DNA of 37,285 nt, from NCBI GenBank assembly GCA_018401955.1, contig JAGYJT010000028.1, positions 1-37,285 of the forward strand, written 5' to 3'. The translations under genes were made by a program, and so were the position numbers. Positions 7,265-15,502 of this stretch are shown here, one piece after another. This stretch comes from Chitinophagales bacterium. Its GTDB lineage: Bacteria > Bacteroidota > Bacteroidia > Chitinophagales > CAIOSU01. The notes below the pieces were generated by a model. It did no database searches, was not told where the DNA came from, and saw only the letters and a list, made by a program, of their open reading frames with translations. Each line of letters begins with the position of its first letter. The first letter of the stretch is position 1.

Positions 7265-8170
7265 TTAATTTTTTGAGGAAGTTGCGGTGCTAATAAGATT
7301 GATTTTCTCAATAGCATGTTGCAAGCCAGTAATTAGAACTGCATTAGGGGGAAACTCAAACTTGTCGCGCTGCAACTGGTTACCCGCAAACCAAACGATA
7401 CTGTCGGGGAAATTGCCCGACAAATCGTGGATATATTGCTGCAAGTCTTCACCGTTTGGTGTAGTGGTAATAAAACAAACTATATACTTGGGATGATGCA
7501 CATTGTAAATATCCACAAGATCGAAGAAAGGAACGCTTGTACCAAGATATATGGTCTTTTTGCGACGAGACCGTAGTAGGTAATTGGTAAATAGCAAGCC
7601 AATTTCATGATACTCGCCTTCAGGGCTAAAAAGCATAAAGGTATTCTCGCTTTCATTAGCCGCATTAACCTGCCCATCAATAGCCACAATTAGCTTTTGG
7701 CGAATCATGTTGGTCACAAAATGCTCTTGTGCTGGATTGATGGCTCCGGTCATCCACATTATACCTACCCGTTCTAAAAACGGAAATATAATAGTTGACA
7801 TCGTAGCCTCGAAACCGATACGCAAAATGCTGGAAGCCAGCAGCTTTTCAAATCGTTCCTCATCCAACTCTATCATAGTAAGCGTTAGTGCCGCTAATTG
7901 GCTATCAGCATCTTGGTCTGCCTCGGTTACCTTTTTTACCTCATTATGTATCTCGGTTTCGGTTAGTTGGGCAATACGAGATATTTTGTAACCAAAATTA
8001 TTGAGCAAACTAATATTGAGCAACTTGCGCAAATCGTTATCTGAGTAATAACGGATGTTTGTATCGGTACGTTGAGGGTTAATAATATTATAACGCTGCT
8101 CCCATATGCGTATGGTGTGCGCCTTCACTCCCGACAATCGCTCTAAATCTTTAATTGAATAATTGCCCAT
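7265..8170 (-). CDS. CarH/LitR-type MerR regulator with B12-binding domain
   Basis: The 301-residue protein has a MerR winged helix (residues 3-72: YSIKDLERLSGVKAHTIRIW, then RYYSDNDL). A helical-bundle cobalamin cap (about 85-165) and a Rossmann B12-binding domain (about 175-295) follow. Key residues are present: W139-x9-E149-H150 matches the Wx9EH motif of light-sensing CarH, and E186-x-H188-x-x-G191 matches the ExHxxG motif that supplies the lower axial His. It should therefore bind adenosylcobalamin in the dark as a DNA-binding oligomer and release DNA in light. Position 140 is Met where Thermus CarH has His132. The ATG at 8170 is preferred because the 58 extra upstream codons are not MerR-like. 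It lies upstream of the sigma factor and carotenoid genes, its likely targets. Confidence 0.88.
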   Translation of the reverse strand: MGNYSIKDLERLSGVKAHTIRIWEQRYNIINPQRTDTNIRYYSDNDLRKLLNISLLNNFGYKISRIAQLTETEIHNEVKKVTEADQDADSQLAALTLTMIELDEERFEKLLASSILRIGFEATMSTIIFPFLERVGIMWMTGAINPAQEHFVTNMIRQKLIVAIDGQVNAANESENTFMLFSPEGEYHEIGLLFTNYLLRSRRKKTIYLGTSVPFFDLVDIYNVHHPKYIVCFITTTPNGEDLQQYIHDLSGNFPDSIVWFAGNQLQRDKFEFPPNAVLITGLQHAIEKINLISTATSSKN

Positions 8171-8180
8171 ACCTACATGT

Positions 8181-8229
8181 TTCAACAAAACAAATAAAAC
8201 CGTTAATCCACTGAACAGTTTTTGTTTAA
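8181..8229. promoter_or_regulatory. Candidate autoregulatory operator in carH leader
   Basis: TTCAACAAAA (8181-8190) and TTTTGTTTAA (8220-8229) form an inverted repeat with 9 of 10 positions matching. The second half equals the half-site of the sigma promoter repeat. It lies downstream of the predicted carH transcription start, consistent with self-repression. Its function is inferred. Confidence 0.3.
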
Positions 8230-8254
8230 CAATATTGCCCTTACCCTTCAACAA

Positions 8255-8287
8255 CAAAGATATGCAAAAGTTTACCAAGAGTGCAAA
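8255..8287 (-). promoter_or_regulatory. Candidate promoter of the carH-like gene
   Basis: On the minus strand TATCTTTG (8262-8255) matches TAnnTTTG exactly, with a TTTTG run (8288-8284) about 21 bases upstream. Transcription would begin near 8248, giving a leader of about 80 bases. The promoter overlaps the short gap before the end of the HolD-like gene. Confidence 0.45.
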
Positions 8288-8307
8288 AACAGTTAAGTAA
8301 TGAGTTT

Positions 8308-8787
8308 TTACTTCAGCCCAAAAGTAATTTGGAGGCAATCCCAAAGGTATCGCTTGCGTTTCGCATCTTGTCTCAACAACTCAATACTATCCGAAAACAA
8401 CACTTGCACGCCTTGTATAGGCAGCTCAACGTATCGCTTGGCCGCTACCAGCATACCCAGCTCAACGGGTGTAGCGCCAAATACCAGCATGTACTTACAG
8501 TTTAAATGTTTCACAATGCTAGTAAAAACAGGTGGCGCAACATTGGCAATATTTACCATACCCACTGCAGCAGGGTCAAGCTTAAGCGCAGCCAATATTT
8601 TGTTTAACTGCTCGCGGTCTTCTTGGCCCATTATCTCAGTGCTATTATAAACTATCACCACGCCATTTGCGTTACTACCTTCAACATGCAATTCGTCAGC
8701 AGCGTTGCCCTCTTTAACCATATAAAGGTCGTTCCCTTCAAATAATTTGGTTAAAGCTCCGTTGTCTAACTGTACTTCGTTTGCCAT
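8308..8787 (-). CDS. Small protein, possibly HolD-like (DNA polymerase III psi)
   Basis: This 159-residue cytosolic protein has alternating strands and helices. I do not recognise it with certainty. The layout recalls HolD/uracil-DNA-glycosylase-like proteins: a strand GVVIVYN followed by a helix LNKILAALKLDPAAVGMV, a strand YMLVFGATPVELGM, and a C-terminal SIELLRQDAKRKRYLWDCL resembling the family's ending with a conserved Lys and Trp. In that reading it would be the psi subunit or a related clamp-loader accessory protein. It is transcribed away from ilvE and ends 137 bases before the carH start. No signal peptide or membrane segment is present. The assignment is an inference from pattern only. 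Confidence 0.6.
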   Translation of the reverse strand: MANEVQLDNGALTKLFEGNDLYMVKEGNAADELHVEGSNANGVVIVYNSTEIMGQEDREQLNKILAALKLDPAAVGMVNIANVAPPVFTSIVKHLNCKYMLVFGATPVELGMLVAAKRYVELPIQGVQVLFSDSIELLRQDAKRKRYLWDCLQITFGLK

Positions 8788-8820
8788 GTTGCTGCCAATG
8801 TTTCGTTTTGAAAATCGCCT

Positions 8821-8828
8821 TATTTTTG
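8821..8828 (+). promoter_or_regulatory. Candidate -7 box for ilvE
   Basis: TATTTTTG matches TAnnTTTG, about 70 bases before the ilvE ATG. No well-spaced -33 TTTG is clear, so the assignment is moderate. Confidence 0.35.
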
Positions 8829-8899
8829 CTTACTTTGCACCCTCATTTCGATTATTATTTGTATTTTATGCGTAGGGGCGCTTAAACCATAAAGACTCG

Positions 8900-9976
8900 A
8901 TGAAATACGATATCAAAGTTACAAAAACCATTCAATCGCGCATCAGCGAAGTCGATTTCGAAAACCTGCCTTTTGGCCGTGTGTTTTCGGATCACATGTT
9001 TATTGCTGACTATAAAGGCGGCGAATGGGTTGACTTTCGTATCGTACCGTTCGAGAACATCCCGACGCACCCAGCCACATCTGCCTTGCACTATGGCCAA
9101 TCAATTTTTGAAGGCATGAAAGCTTACCGCAGCGATGTGGGCGACATTCAAATTTTCAGGCCAACAAAAAATGCAGAACGCCTTAACTTATCAGCTGCCC
9201 GCATGGCTATGCCAGAGATTCCGCAGGATTTGTTTATGCAAGCGCTCGACACCTTAATCTCAATAGACCAAGATTGGGTACCAACCAGCAAAGGTAGCTC
9301 CATGTATATTCGGCCGTTTATGTTTGCAACGGATGAGTATATAGGAATAAAAGCCAGTGATAACTATCGTTTCATTATTTTTACTTGCCCAGTGCAAGCA
9401 TATTACTCAGCCCCAGTTAAGGTATTGATATCTGACCGTTATGTTCGTGCATTCCCTGGTGGAACTGGCGAAGCAAAAGCGGCAGGCAACTATGCCGCTA
9501 CTTTGCAGCCTGTACAAGAAGCTCGTGCGATGGGTTTCGATCAAATATTATGGACCGATGGCATCGAGTTTAAATACCTGCAAGAAATAGGTACCATGAA
9601 CGTGTTTTTACAAATTGGTGGCCAAGTAATTACCCCGGCCCTTAACGGTACTATATTAAATGGCATTACCCGCAATAGCATCCTTCAATTGCTTGCAGAT
9701 AAAGGTATAAAAGCCGAAGAACGCAACATTACCGTTGAAGAGCTAATTGAAGCTGCCAAAGTGGGCATGCTCGAAGATGCTTTTGGAGCAGGCACTGCTG
9801 CCACCATTAGCCACATATCTCATATTGGCTACAAAGGCGAAACCATTACCCTGCCTGCTGTTGAAAGCAGAACCTTGAGCCACGAAATTAAGCAAGAGCT
9901 TGAAGACATTAAACACGACCGCATACCCGACCGCCATGGTTGGGTTTATAAAATTGGTGCTGGGGTGACGGCATAA
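8900..9976 (+). CDS. ilvE: Branched-chain amino acid aminotransferase
   Basis: This 358-residue fold-type IV PLP enzyme makes the last transamination of leucine, isoleucine and valine synthesis, or the first of their breakdown, with 2-oxoglutarate/glutamate. The PLP lysine is K193 in FPGGTGEAKAAGNYAA. The substrate-loop residues around LHYGQSIFEGMKAYR (63-77) and YIRPFMFATDEYIGIKAS (136-153) are typical of the larger eukaryote-like BCAT group, as is the length. It stands alone, without other ilv or leu genes, so it is probably a monocistronic housekeeping gene. A repeat element follows directly after the stop codon. Confidence 0.93.
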   Translation: MKYDIKVTKTIQSRISEVDFENLPFGRVFSDHMFIADYKGGEWVDFRIVPFENIPTHPATSALHYGQSIFEGMKAYRSDVGDIQIFRPTKNAERLNLSAARMAMPEIPQDLFMQALDTLISIDQDWVPTSKGSSMYIRPFMFATDEYIGIKASDNYRFIIFTCPVQAYYSAPVKVLISDRYVRAFPGGTGEAKAAGNYAATLQPVQEARAMGFDQILWTDGIEFKYLQEIGTMNVFLQIGGQVITPALNGTILNGITRNSILQLLADKGIKAEERNITVEELIEAAKVGMLEDAFGAGTAATISHISHIGYKGETITLPAVESRTLSHEIKQELEDIKHDRIPDRHGWVYKIGAGVTA

Positions 9977-9979
9977 AGT

Positions 9980-10123
9980 CAGTTGCGAGTTGGGGGTTTC
10001 GAGTTGCGAGTTGATAACTTAGGGCGCATTATTGCCATTTTAATACCCAATTGCAATTTCTACAACCTATTTTTGCAAATCATACATTTAACTCGCAACT
10101 GTTAACTCGTAACCCGTAACTAA
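9980..10123. repeat. Inverted-arm word repeat around a promoter
   Basis: Left arm words GTTGCGAGTT recur at 9980-9991 and 10001-10012. The right arm (10090-10120) carries the complements AACTCGCAACTG and AACTCGTAACCCGTAAC. CAGTTGCGAGTT (9980-9991) is the perfect inverse of 10090-10101. The core between the arms holds TATTTTTG (10068-10075), a likely -7 box for the downstream gene. The element fills the whole gap between ilvE and the nucleoid protein gene. Confidence 0.55.
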
Positions 10124-10126
10124 AAA

Positions 10127-11176
10127 ATGCTCGACCTCTCCGAAGCTGTGATTTCACGCTTGACCATCCACCGGGTGGGCAACAAAGCGCAAGAAGAAGA
10201 CCCGATAATTAGCGCCAAACTGGCCGATGTAACCGTTGAACTGGAAGCTGCCTTGCTTACCTTTTTTATGAAACCGTTTAAGGGCGATGCGTACTATAAG
10301 TTTACCCACCCTTCGGGCCTTGACCTTAACGAGGTGTATACTTATGCCAAGAGTATGTTTATGGATGAGGGCAGTACGCACTTGCAATCCATCAATATAC
10401 TAAAGCACTTGCACCACAACTCTTCGCACCCAAACATAAAAGGTGGTGAGGTGTATGTAGCATACTTGCGCAACTGTATGCTCGATGATGAACCGCTGGA
10501 TGCAGTAGGTATTTTTAAGTCGGAGAACAAGGACACTTTCCTAGCCTTCCACAACGAGCGCGATGGCTTGGAAGTGGATGCCTTGATGGGCGTAAACATC
10601 AAAAAGCTTGATAAAGGCGCCATCATTTTCAATACCGAAGACGAGACCGGCTATAGAGTAGTTACCCTTGATGCTTCGGGAAAAGACACGGTGTATTGGA
10701 TGGATGACTTTTTGCAAGTGGTGGAAGATAGCGACGAAAACTTCTATACCCGCGATGCCCTGAACCTTTGCAATGCCTTTGCCAAGGATATGCTTACCCC
10801 CGAGCACGGCAAAAAGGACGAGGTACTGTTTATGAAAAGTACCTTAGACTATTTCAGCAAGGCCGAACATTTTGAAATGGGCGAATTTGCGGAGCACGTA
10901 ATCAAAGACGAGGAGTATACTAAGTCGTTTAATAACTACTTAGAAACATACGAAACCCGTATCGGCCGTAAGGTGGAGAACGACTTTGGCATAAGCAAAC
11001 CTGCCTTGAACAGCGCCAAAAAGAAGTTTAAAGACCTGATAAAGCTGGACACCAACATCCACATCAAGCTCAACTTTGACAACCTAGAAAGTGGCCGCCG
11101 CTTTATTGAACGTGGCTACGACGAAAGCACCCAAATGAGCTACTACAAGGTGTACTTTAATGAGGAGTTGGAGTAA
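10127..11176 (+). CDS. Nucleoid-associated protein, NdpA/YejK-like
   Basis: This 349-residue protein resembles the 37-kDa nucleoid-associated family (YejK/NdpA). The early segment AVISRLTIHRVGNK and the internal FLAFHNERDGLEVDALMGVNIKKLDKGAIIFN region fit that family. So do the following DDFLQVVEDSDENFYTRDAL and the C-terminal HIKLNFDNL segment. The usual size is about 335-350 residues. The protein binds the nucleoid, and its exact role is unclear. The start is ATG at 10127, immediately after a repeat element whose core probably holds its promoter. No partner gene is apparent; the downstream secreted protein gene has its own leader. Confidence 0.75.
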   Translation: MLDLSEAVISRLTIHRVGNKAQEEDPIISAKLADVTVELEAALLTFFMKPFKGDAYYKFTHPSGLDLNEVYTYAKSMFMDEGSTHLQSINILKHLHHNSSHPNIKGGEVYVAYLRNCMLDDEPLDAVGIFKSENKDTFLAFHNERDGLEVDALMGVNIKKLDKGAIIFNTEDETGYRVVTLDASGKDTVYWMDDFLQVVEDSDENFYTRDALNLCNAFAKDMLTPEHGKKDEVLFMKSTLDYFSKAEHFEMGEFAEHVIKDEEYTKSFNNYLETYETRIGRKVENDFGISKPALNSAKKKFKDLIKLDTNIHIKLNFDNLESGRRFIERGYDESTQMSYYKVYFNEELE

Positions 11177-11260
11177 ATTGATAGTTTACTGGCATTTTTT
11201 TTATCCGCATTACATTCTGCCCGTGCAACTTATTTGTCTATTTTGCTATCTTTATAGCAT

Positions 11261-13039
11261 ATGGTAAAATTATTATTTCTTAGTTTACTATTATCACCTA
11301 TAACGCTTATTGCTCAATTAAAGCATGATGCAAATTGGATTTTTGGGTACAACTGTGGCCTGAATTTCGATAGCGTGGCTACTCCGTTTGCTGTGGGTTC
11401 GGCTATATTCAATTATTGTACCACTCTATCTGATGAAACTGGGTTGCTACAACTTTACTCTTCAAGCAATGGATTTTCGAGTACCAGATTTTCAGAAAAT
11501 ACTATTCAAAACGCTACCAATACCATCATTATTAATGGCGATTCTATTTGGTCTTATATTAATGGAGCAAAGGCTTTAATTGCTTTTCCTAATAAAGTAG
11601 TTTTTGTAAGCAGTAGTTATAAAACTGAAAACCAGTTGAATTGCCCTGGGTCCATCTTATGTATAAACCTGGCTTATTCAATTATAGAAAAAGATGTTAA
11701 TGGCTGGGTAGTAACTAAAAAAAACATAGACATTTCAACTCCAAAGCCTATTGATGGTAGGCTCGCTATAATAAAACATGCAAATGGAAAAGATTGGTGG
11801 CTTTTAAACCATGAAGGTTTTTCTGGTGATAACTTTGGCCGTCCCCCTACTAACAATTATTATCGGTTTTTAGTATCTAATGATACTATAATAGGCCCAG
11901 AAATACAGAAAATTGGCTTTGGACACCATGATCTCAATCACACTTTTGGTGACATAGCAATATCCCAATCAGGTAATTTAGTGGCATTCAGTATAACCTA
12001 TGCAGGTATTATAGAGCTTTATGATTTTGATAGATGTACGGGTTTGTTTTCAAACTTACGTAAGATCACCAGCCCCAATGCTCCAATAAGGCATCGATAT
12101 TATGGAATCGAATTTTCACCTTCGGAGAAATTTCTTTACGTGAGTACGGGAAGGGGCTACGAGCCTAATTCCTTATATCAACTTGACTTAACTCAATCCA
12201 ACATCAGTGCCAGCGCACAAAGGCTTTGGTATATTCAAGATATCGATACGATACGTGTAGGTTTATTAAGGCTTGCCCCTGATGGAAAGATTTATCTATC
12301 GAGCTATGTTAATGATACTACGTTGGGTATTCATTATAAACTAGGAGTTATTCATGCTCCTGATTCATTTGGAGTAAGTTCTAACTTTGTTCCCCTTGAA
12401 CTTGAACTTGATGCCAATTGCAGGACTTGGTATGGCCTTCCGCAAATCCCCAACTACAACCTTAATGGAATTCCAGTTCATTTAGCTGATGCTGGGAGCA
12501 ACACACACTTCTGCCAAGGTGATAGTGCTATCAAGGGTGTGACAATTGGTGGCGATAGTATCCAGGGGGTAATATATGAATGGCTGCCTGCTCCGGGGAT
12601 TGATAGCTTAAATGCCACAAGCCAGGTTGTCAAACCTGATAGCAGTCGTTGGTACTATGTAACCATAACCGACACTAACTATACTGGCACATATTCATGC
12701 TATAGTAGGCTAGATAGCGTGTATGTTGAAGTAAAAAATTGCACTGATACGACTAACATGATTGACACAAATCATGTTGGCATTTCTGAACCTAACTTCT
12801 CGTTTGCTGTCTATCCCAACCCAGCCAACCACAGCATAAGCGTAAAAACCAATTTACCACTCACTAATCTTGCTATTTACAGCATCACAGGCAATTTAAT
12901 TTACAATTACCAAGCCCCTAACATTCCAACCCTTAAAGACATAAGTGGCCTTGAGAATGGCGTGTACCTTATAAGTGGCCAAACTATTGATGGTAAACGC
13001 CAGTTTGTGCGATTTGTTAAGATGAACGTTGCTAATTAA
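11261..13039 (+). CDS. Secreted protein with T9SS type A sorting domain
   Basis: The 592-residue protein begins with a signal peptide (about 1-19, KLLFLSLLLSPITLIAQ). Most of the chain (about 20-400) is strand-rich and resembles a beta-propeller-like domain, opening with DANWIFGYNCGLNF. It is followed by an Ig/PKD-like region (about 405-495) and a C-terminal sorting domain (about 510-592) with FAVYPNPANHSISV and LENGVYLISGQTIDG. The product should cross the outer membrane by T9SS and be attached at the surface or released. Arginine codons are mixed (AGA, AGG, CGG, CGT), unlike the large T9SS gene at 24123. Ligand and function are unknown. It ends in a bidirectional terminator shared with purL. 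Confidence 0.82.
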   Translation: MVKLLFLSLLLSPITLIAQLKHDANWIFGYNCGLNFDSVATPFAVGSAIFNYCTTLSDETGLLQLYSSSNGFSSTRFSENTIQNATNTIIINGDSIWSYINGAKALIAFPNKVVFVSSSYKTENQLNCPGSILCINLAYSIIEKDVNGWVVTKKNIDISTPKPIDGRLAIIKHANGKDWWLLNHEGFSGDNFGRPPTNNYYRFLVSNDTIIGPEIQKIGFGHHDLNHTFGDIAISQSGNLVAFSITYAGIIELYDFDRCTGLFSNLRKITSPNAPIRHRYYGIEFSPSEKFLYVSTGRGYEPNSLYQLDLTQSNISASAQRLWYIQDIDTIRVGLLRLAPDGKIYLSSYVNDTTLGIHYKLGVIHAPDSFGVSSNFVPLELELDANCRTWYGLPQIPNYNLNGIPVHLADAGSNTHFCQGDSAIKGVTIGGDSIQGVIYEWLPAPGIDSLNATSQVVKPDSSRWYYVTITDTNYTGTYSCYSRLDSVYVEVKNCTDTTNMIDTNHVGISEPNFSFAVYPNPANHSISVKTNLPLTNLAIYSITGNLIYNYQAPNIPTLKDISGLENGVYLISGQTIDGKRQFVRFVKMNVAN

Positions 13040-13056
13040 CCCAATTAGCTATTGAT

Positions 13057-13098
13057 AAAAAGAAAGCAGCACGATGAAAATCATGCTGCTTTCTTTTT
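13057..13098. terminator. Bidirectional intrinsic terminator
   Basis: Arms 13057-13071 and 13084-13098 are perfectly complementary over 15 bases, with A runs at one end and T runs at the other. The hairpin can therefore stop transcription of both the T9SS gene (+) and purL (-). Confidence 0.85.
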
Positions 13099-13129
13099 CA
13101 CTATCGCACTCTTAGATTTCAATGCCCAT

Positions 13130-15376
13130 TCACGGCATCTTATCGCCTTCCATAATATTCTCCAACGAAGTGTTATAAGCCTCATCGTATTGGCTCAATG
13201 GGCCCCAGCTGCTGCCGTTGATGTTCAAATCGGTGCTGGTGGTTACGGTGCCCAAGGCACGGAATGGCAAGTTTAGGGCGGCCAAGCGCGCCTCAAAGGC
13301 TGCTTGCTGCTCTGGGGCAATGGTAACCACTACCCTACTTTGCGCTTCGCCAAAAAGGTATGCATCGGTACGGAAGTTGGCATCGGTAGTCACTTCAAAG
13401 CCAAGGCCACTGGCCATTGCACTTTCTAAAAGGTTGATAAACAAGCCGCCTTCTGAAATATCGTGGGCAGATTTCAACAAACCTTCTTTGATGATGGTCA
13501 ACAGGCTCTTCTGCAAATGTGCTTCGGTTTCCAAAGTAAATTCAGGGCCGCTGCTCTTGTTCACTTTGTGCCAACGCACTAGGTACTCGCTGCTGTTAAT
13601 GTCGTTGTGCGAATCGCCCAACAAGTAAATCAAGTTGCCAGCCGCTTTAAAGTTAAGCGTGGTGTGGTGCTCAGGCTTATCAACAATACCCAACATACCA
13701 ATAGTAGGCGTTGGGAAAACCGGGCCGCTATCGCTGCTCTGGTTATAAAAGCTTACGTTGCCGCCAGTTACCGGGGTTTCCAGCAAGCGGCAAGCATCAC
13801 CCATGCCTTTTATTGCGTTTACAAACTGCCAGTATACCTCTGGGTTGTATGGGTTACCGAAGTTCAAACAGTTGGTAATGGCCACTGGCTCGCCACCGGT
13901 ACATACTATATTACGGGCAGCTTCGCTTACGGCAATGGCGGCACCTTTATAAGGGTCAACGTTTACGTAGCGGCTGTTGCAATCTACTGTTACCGCCAAA
14001 GATTTCTCAGACTCTGTTAAACGGATAACCGCAGCATCGCTTGGGTGGTTGGTAAGCAAGTTGTTAAGACCCACCATGCTATCATATTGGCGGTAAACCC
14101 AACGCTTGCTGGCAATGTTTGGCTGCTTGGCCAAGAACATACCCACTTCTTTCAAATCGGTTGGCTCTTGTACGCTATCAATAGTAAATTTCTGATATTC
14201 TTGGAAGTAAGCAGGCTCACGGAACTCACGGTCGTACACTGGTGCACCACCACCTAGCACTAGGCTTTCAGCTGGTACTTTAGCAACCAATTCGCCCTCC
14301 ATGTAATACTCAATGAAGCCACCTTCGGTTACTTCGCCAATCGGGGTGCAATTCACGTCCCACTTATCATATACCGCCTGCACATCGGCTTCACGGCCTT
14401 TCTTTACTACTATCAACATACGCTCTTGCGACTCCGATAATAGAATCTCAAACGGGCGCATATTCTGTTGGCGGGTAGGTACTTTATCCAAATCAATACG
14501 CATACCGTGCTCGCCTTTAGCGCTCATTTCGCAGGTAGAGCAGGTAATGCCCGCCGCACCCATATCTTGCATACCAATGATGGCATCCAGCTCAATCAGC
14601 TCCAAAGTAGCCTCAAGCAATAGTTTCTCCTGGAAAGGGTCACCTACTTGTACGCTTGGCAATTTATCGGCACTGTCTTCGGTAATTTCTTCTGATGCGA
14701 AAGTTGCACCGTGTATACCGTCTTTACCAGTAGCAGAACCCACAATGTAAATTGGGTTTCCTTTGCCGTGCGAGGTTGCCGAAACTGTTTTGTTGGCATG
14801 CACTATGCCTACCGACATGGCATTAACCAACGGATTCACCTCATAGCACTCGTCAAAGTATACTTCGCCAGCTACAGTAGGCACGCCAAACGAGTTGCCG
14901 TAGCCACCAATACCGTGTACCACACCTTTAAGCAAGTGGCGGGTTTTAGCGCTCTCCAATCGGCCGAAACGCAAGGAGTTAAGCGCAGCGATTGGGCGTG
15001 CACCCATGGTAAAAATATCACGGTGGATACCACCAACACCAGTTGCAGCCCCTTGGTAAGGCTCAATTGCCGATGGATGGTTGTGGCTTTCAATTTTGAA
15101 AGCACAAGCCAAGCCATTGCCTATATCAACCAACCCAGCGTTTTCTTCGCCAGCCTCTACCAATAAGCGGCTGCCTTTACGTGGAAGGGTTTTAAGGTAT
15201 TTAATGGAGTTTTTGTAAGAGCAGTGCTCGCTCCACATTACCGAAAAGATGCTCAGCTCGGTAAAATTGGGCACCCGGCCCATTATCTCTTTGATTTTTT
15301 CAAACTCCTCTGGCAGAAGGCCCAAGGTTTTAGCAATCTCAACAGTAGCTAATGGTTCGGCGGCGTGGGTGCTCAT
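13130..15376 (-). CDS. purL: Phosphoribosylformylglycinamidine synthase subunit PurL
   Basis: The 748-residue length is that of the small PurL used with separate PurQ and PurS, not the 1300-residue fused enzyme. It performs the ATP-dependent FGAR to FGAM step of purine synthesis. Visible features include [16 protein letters not shown] near the N-terminus, the ATP/Mg region with [20 protein letters not shown], the [12 protein letters not shown] segment, and the second half with [12 protein letters not shown] and [10 protein letters not shown]. It is isolated from other pur genes. A good -7 box lies just upstream at 15398-15405. The start is ATG at 15376. Confidence 0.95.
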   Translation of the reverse strand: MSTHAAEPLATVEIAKTLGLLPEEFEKIKEIMGRVPNFTELSIFSVMWSEHCSYKNSIKYLKTLPRKGSRLLVEAGEENAGLVDIGNGLACAFKIESHNHPSAIEPYQGAATGVGGIHRDIFTMGARPIAALNSLRFGRLESAKTRHLLKGVVHGIGGYGNSFGVPTVAGEVYFDECYEVNPLVNAMSVGIVHANKTVSATSHGKGNPIYIVGSATGKDGIHGATFASEEITEDSADKLPSVQVGDPFQEKLLLEATLELIELDAIIGMQDMGAAGITCSTCEMSAKGEHGMRIDLDKVPTRQQNMRPFEILLSESQERMLIVVKKGREADVQAVYDKWDVNCTPIGEVTEGGFIEYYMEGELVAKVPAESLVLGGGAPVYDREFREPAYFQEYQKFTIDSVQEPTDLKEVGMFLAKQPNIASKRWVYRQYDSMVGLNNLLTNHPSDAAVIRLTESEKSLAVTVDCNSRYVNVDPYKGAAIAVSEAARNIVCTGGEPVAITNCLNFGNPYNPEVYWQFVNAIKGMGDACRLLETPVTGGNVSFYNQSSDSGPVFPTPTIGMLGIVDKPEHHTTLNFKAAGNLIYLLGDSHNDINSSEYLVRWHKVNKSSGPEFTLETEAHLQKSLLTIIKEGLLKSAHDISEGGLFINLLESAMASGLGFEVTTDANFRTDAYLFGEAQSRVVVTIAPEQQAAFEARLAALNLPFRALGTVTTSTDLNINGSSWGPLSQYDEAYNTSLENIMEGDKMP

Positions 15377-15397
15377 AGTAAGGCTTTAAAGTTGCCG

Positions 15398-15405
15398 CAA
15401 AGATA
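15398..15405 (-). promoter_or_regulatory. -7 promoter box of purL
   Basis: The minus strand reads TATCTTTG, an exact TAnnTTTG match, about 22 bases before the ATG. The -33 region falls in the repeat element at 15416-15446. Confidence 0.45.
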
Positions 15406-15415
15406 GGTGTTTTTG

Positions 15416-15446
15416 GTCGACAGTCCACTGTCGATGGTCCACTGTT
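15416..15446. repeat. Intergenic word repeat, GTCCACTGT family
   Basis: GTCCACTGT occurs twice as a direct repeat (15423-15431 and 15437-15445). TCGACAG (15417-15423) is the inverse of CTGTCGA (15428-15434). It lies directly upstream of the purL -7 box and so covers its -33 region. Confidence 0.5.
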
Positions 15447-15502
15447 TTGCATGAATTCATAGTTATTCACATGGCATTAACATCTCCCAACTTCAAGCAA
15501 TA

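Noticed and set aside
13607-14750. Several plus-strand open frames of 130-150 codons opposite purL
   Set aside because: They are shadows of a well-conserved purL sense frame and show no protein-like composition.
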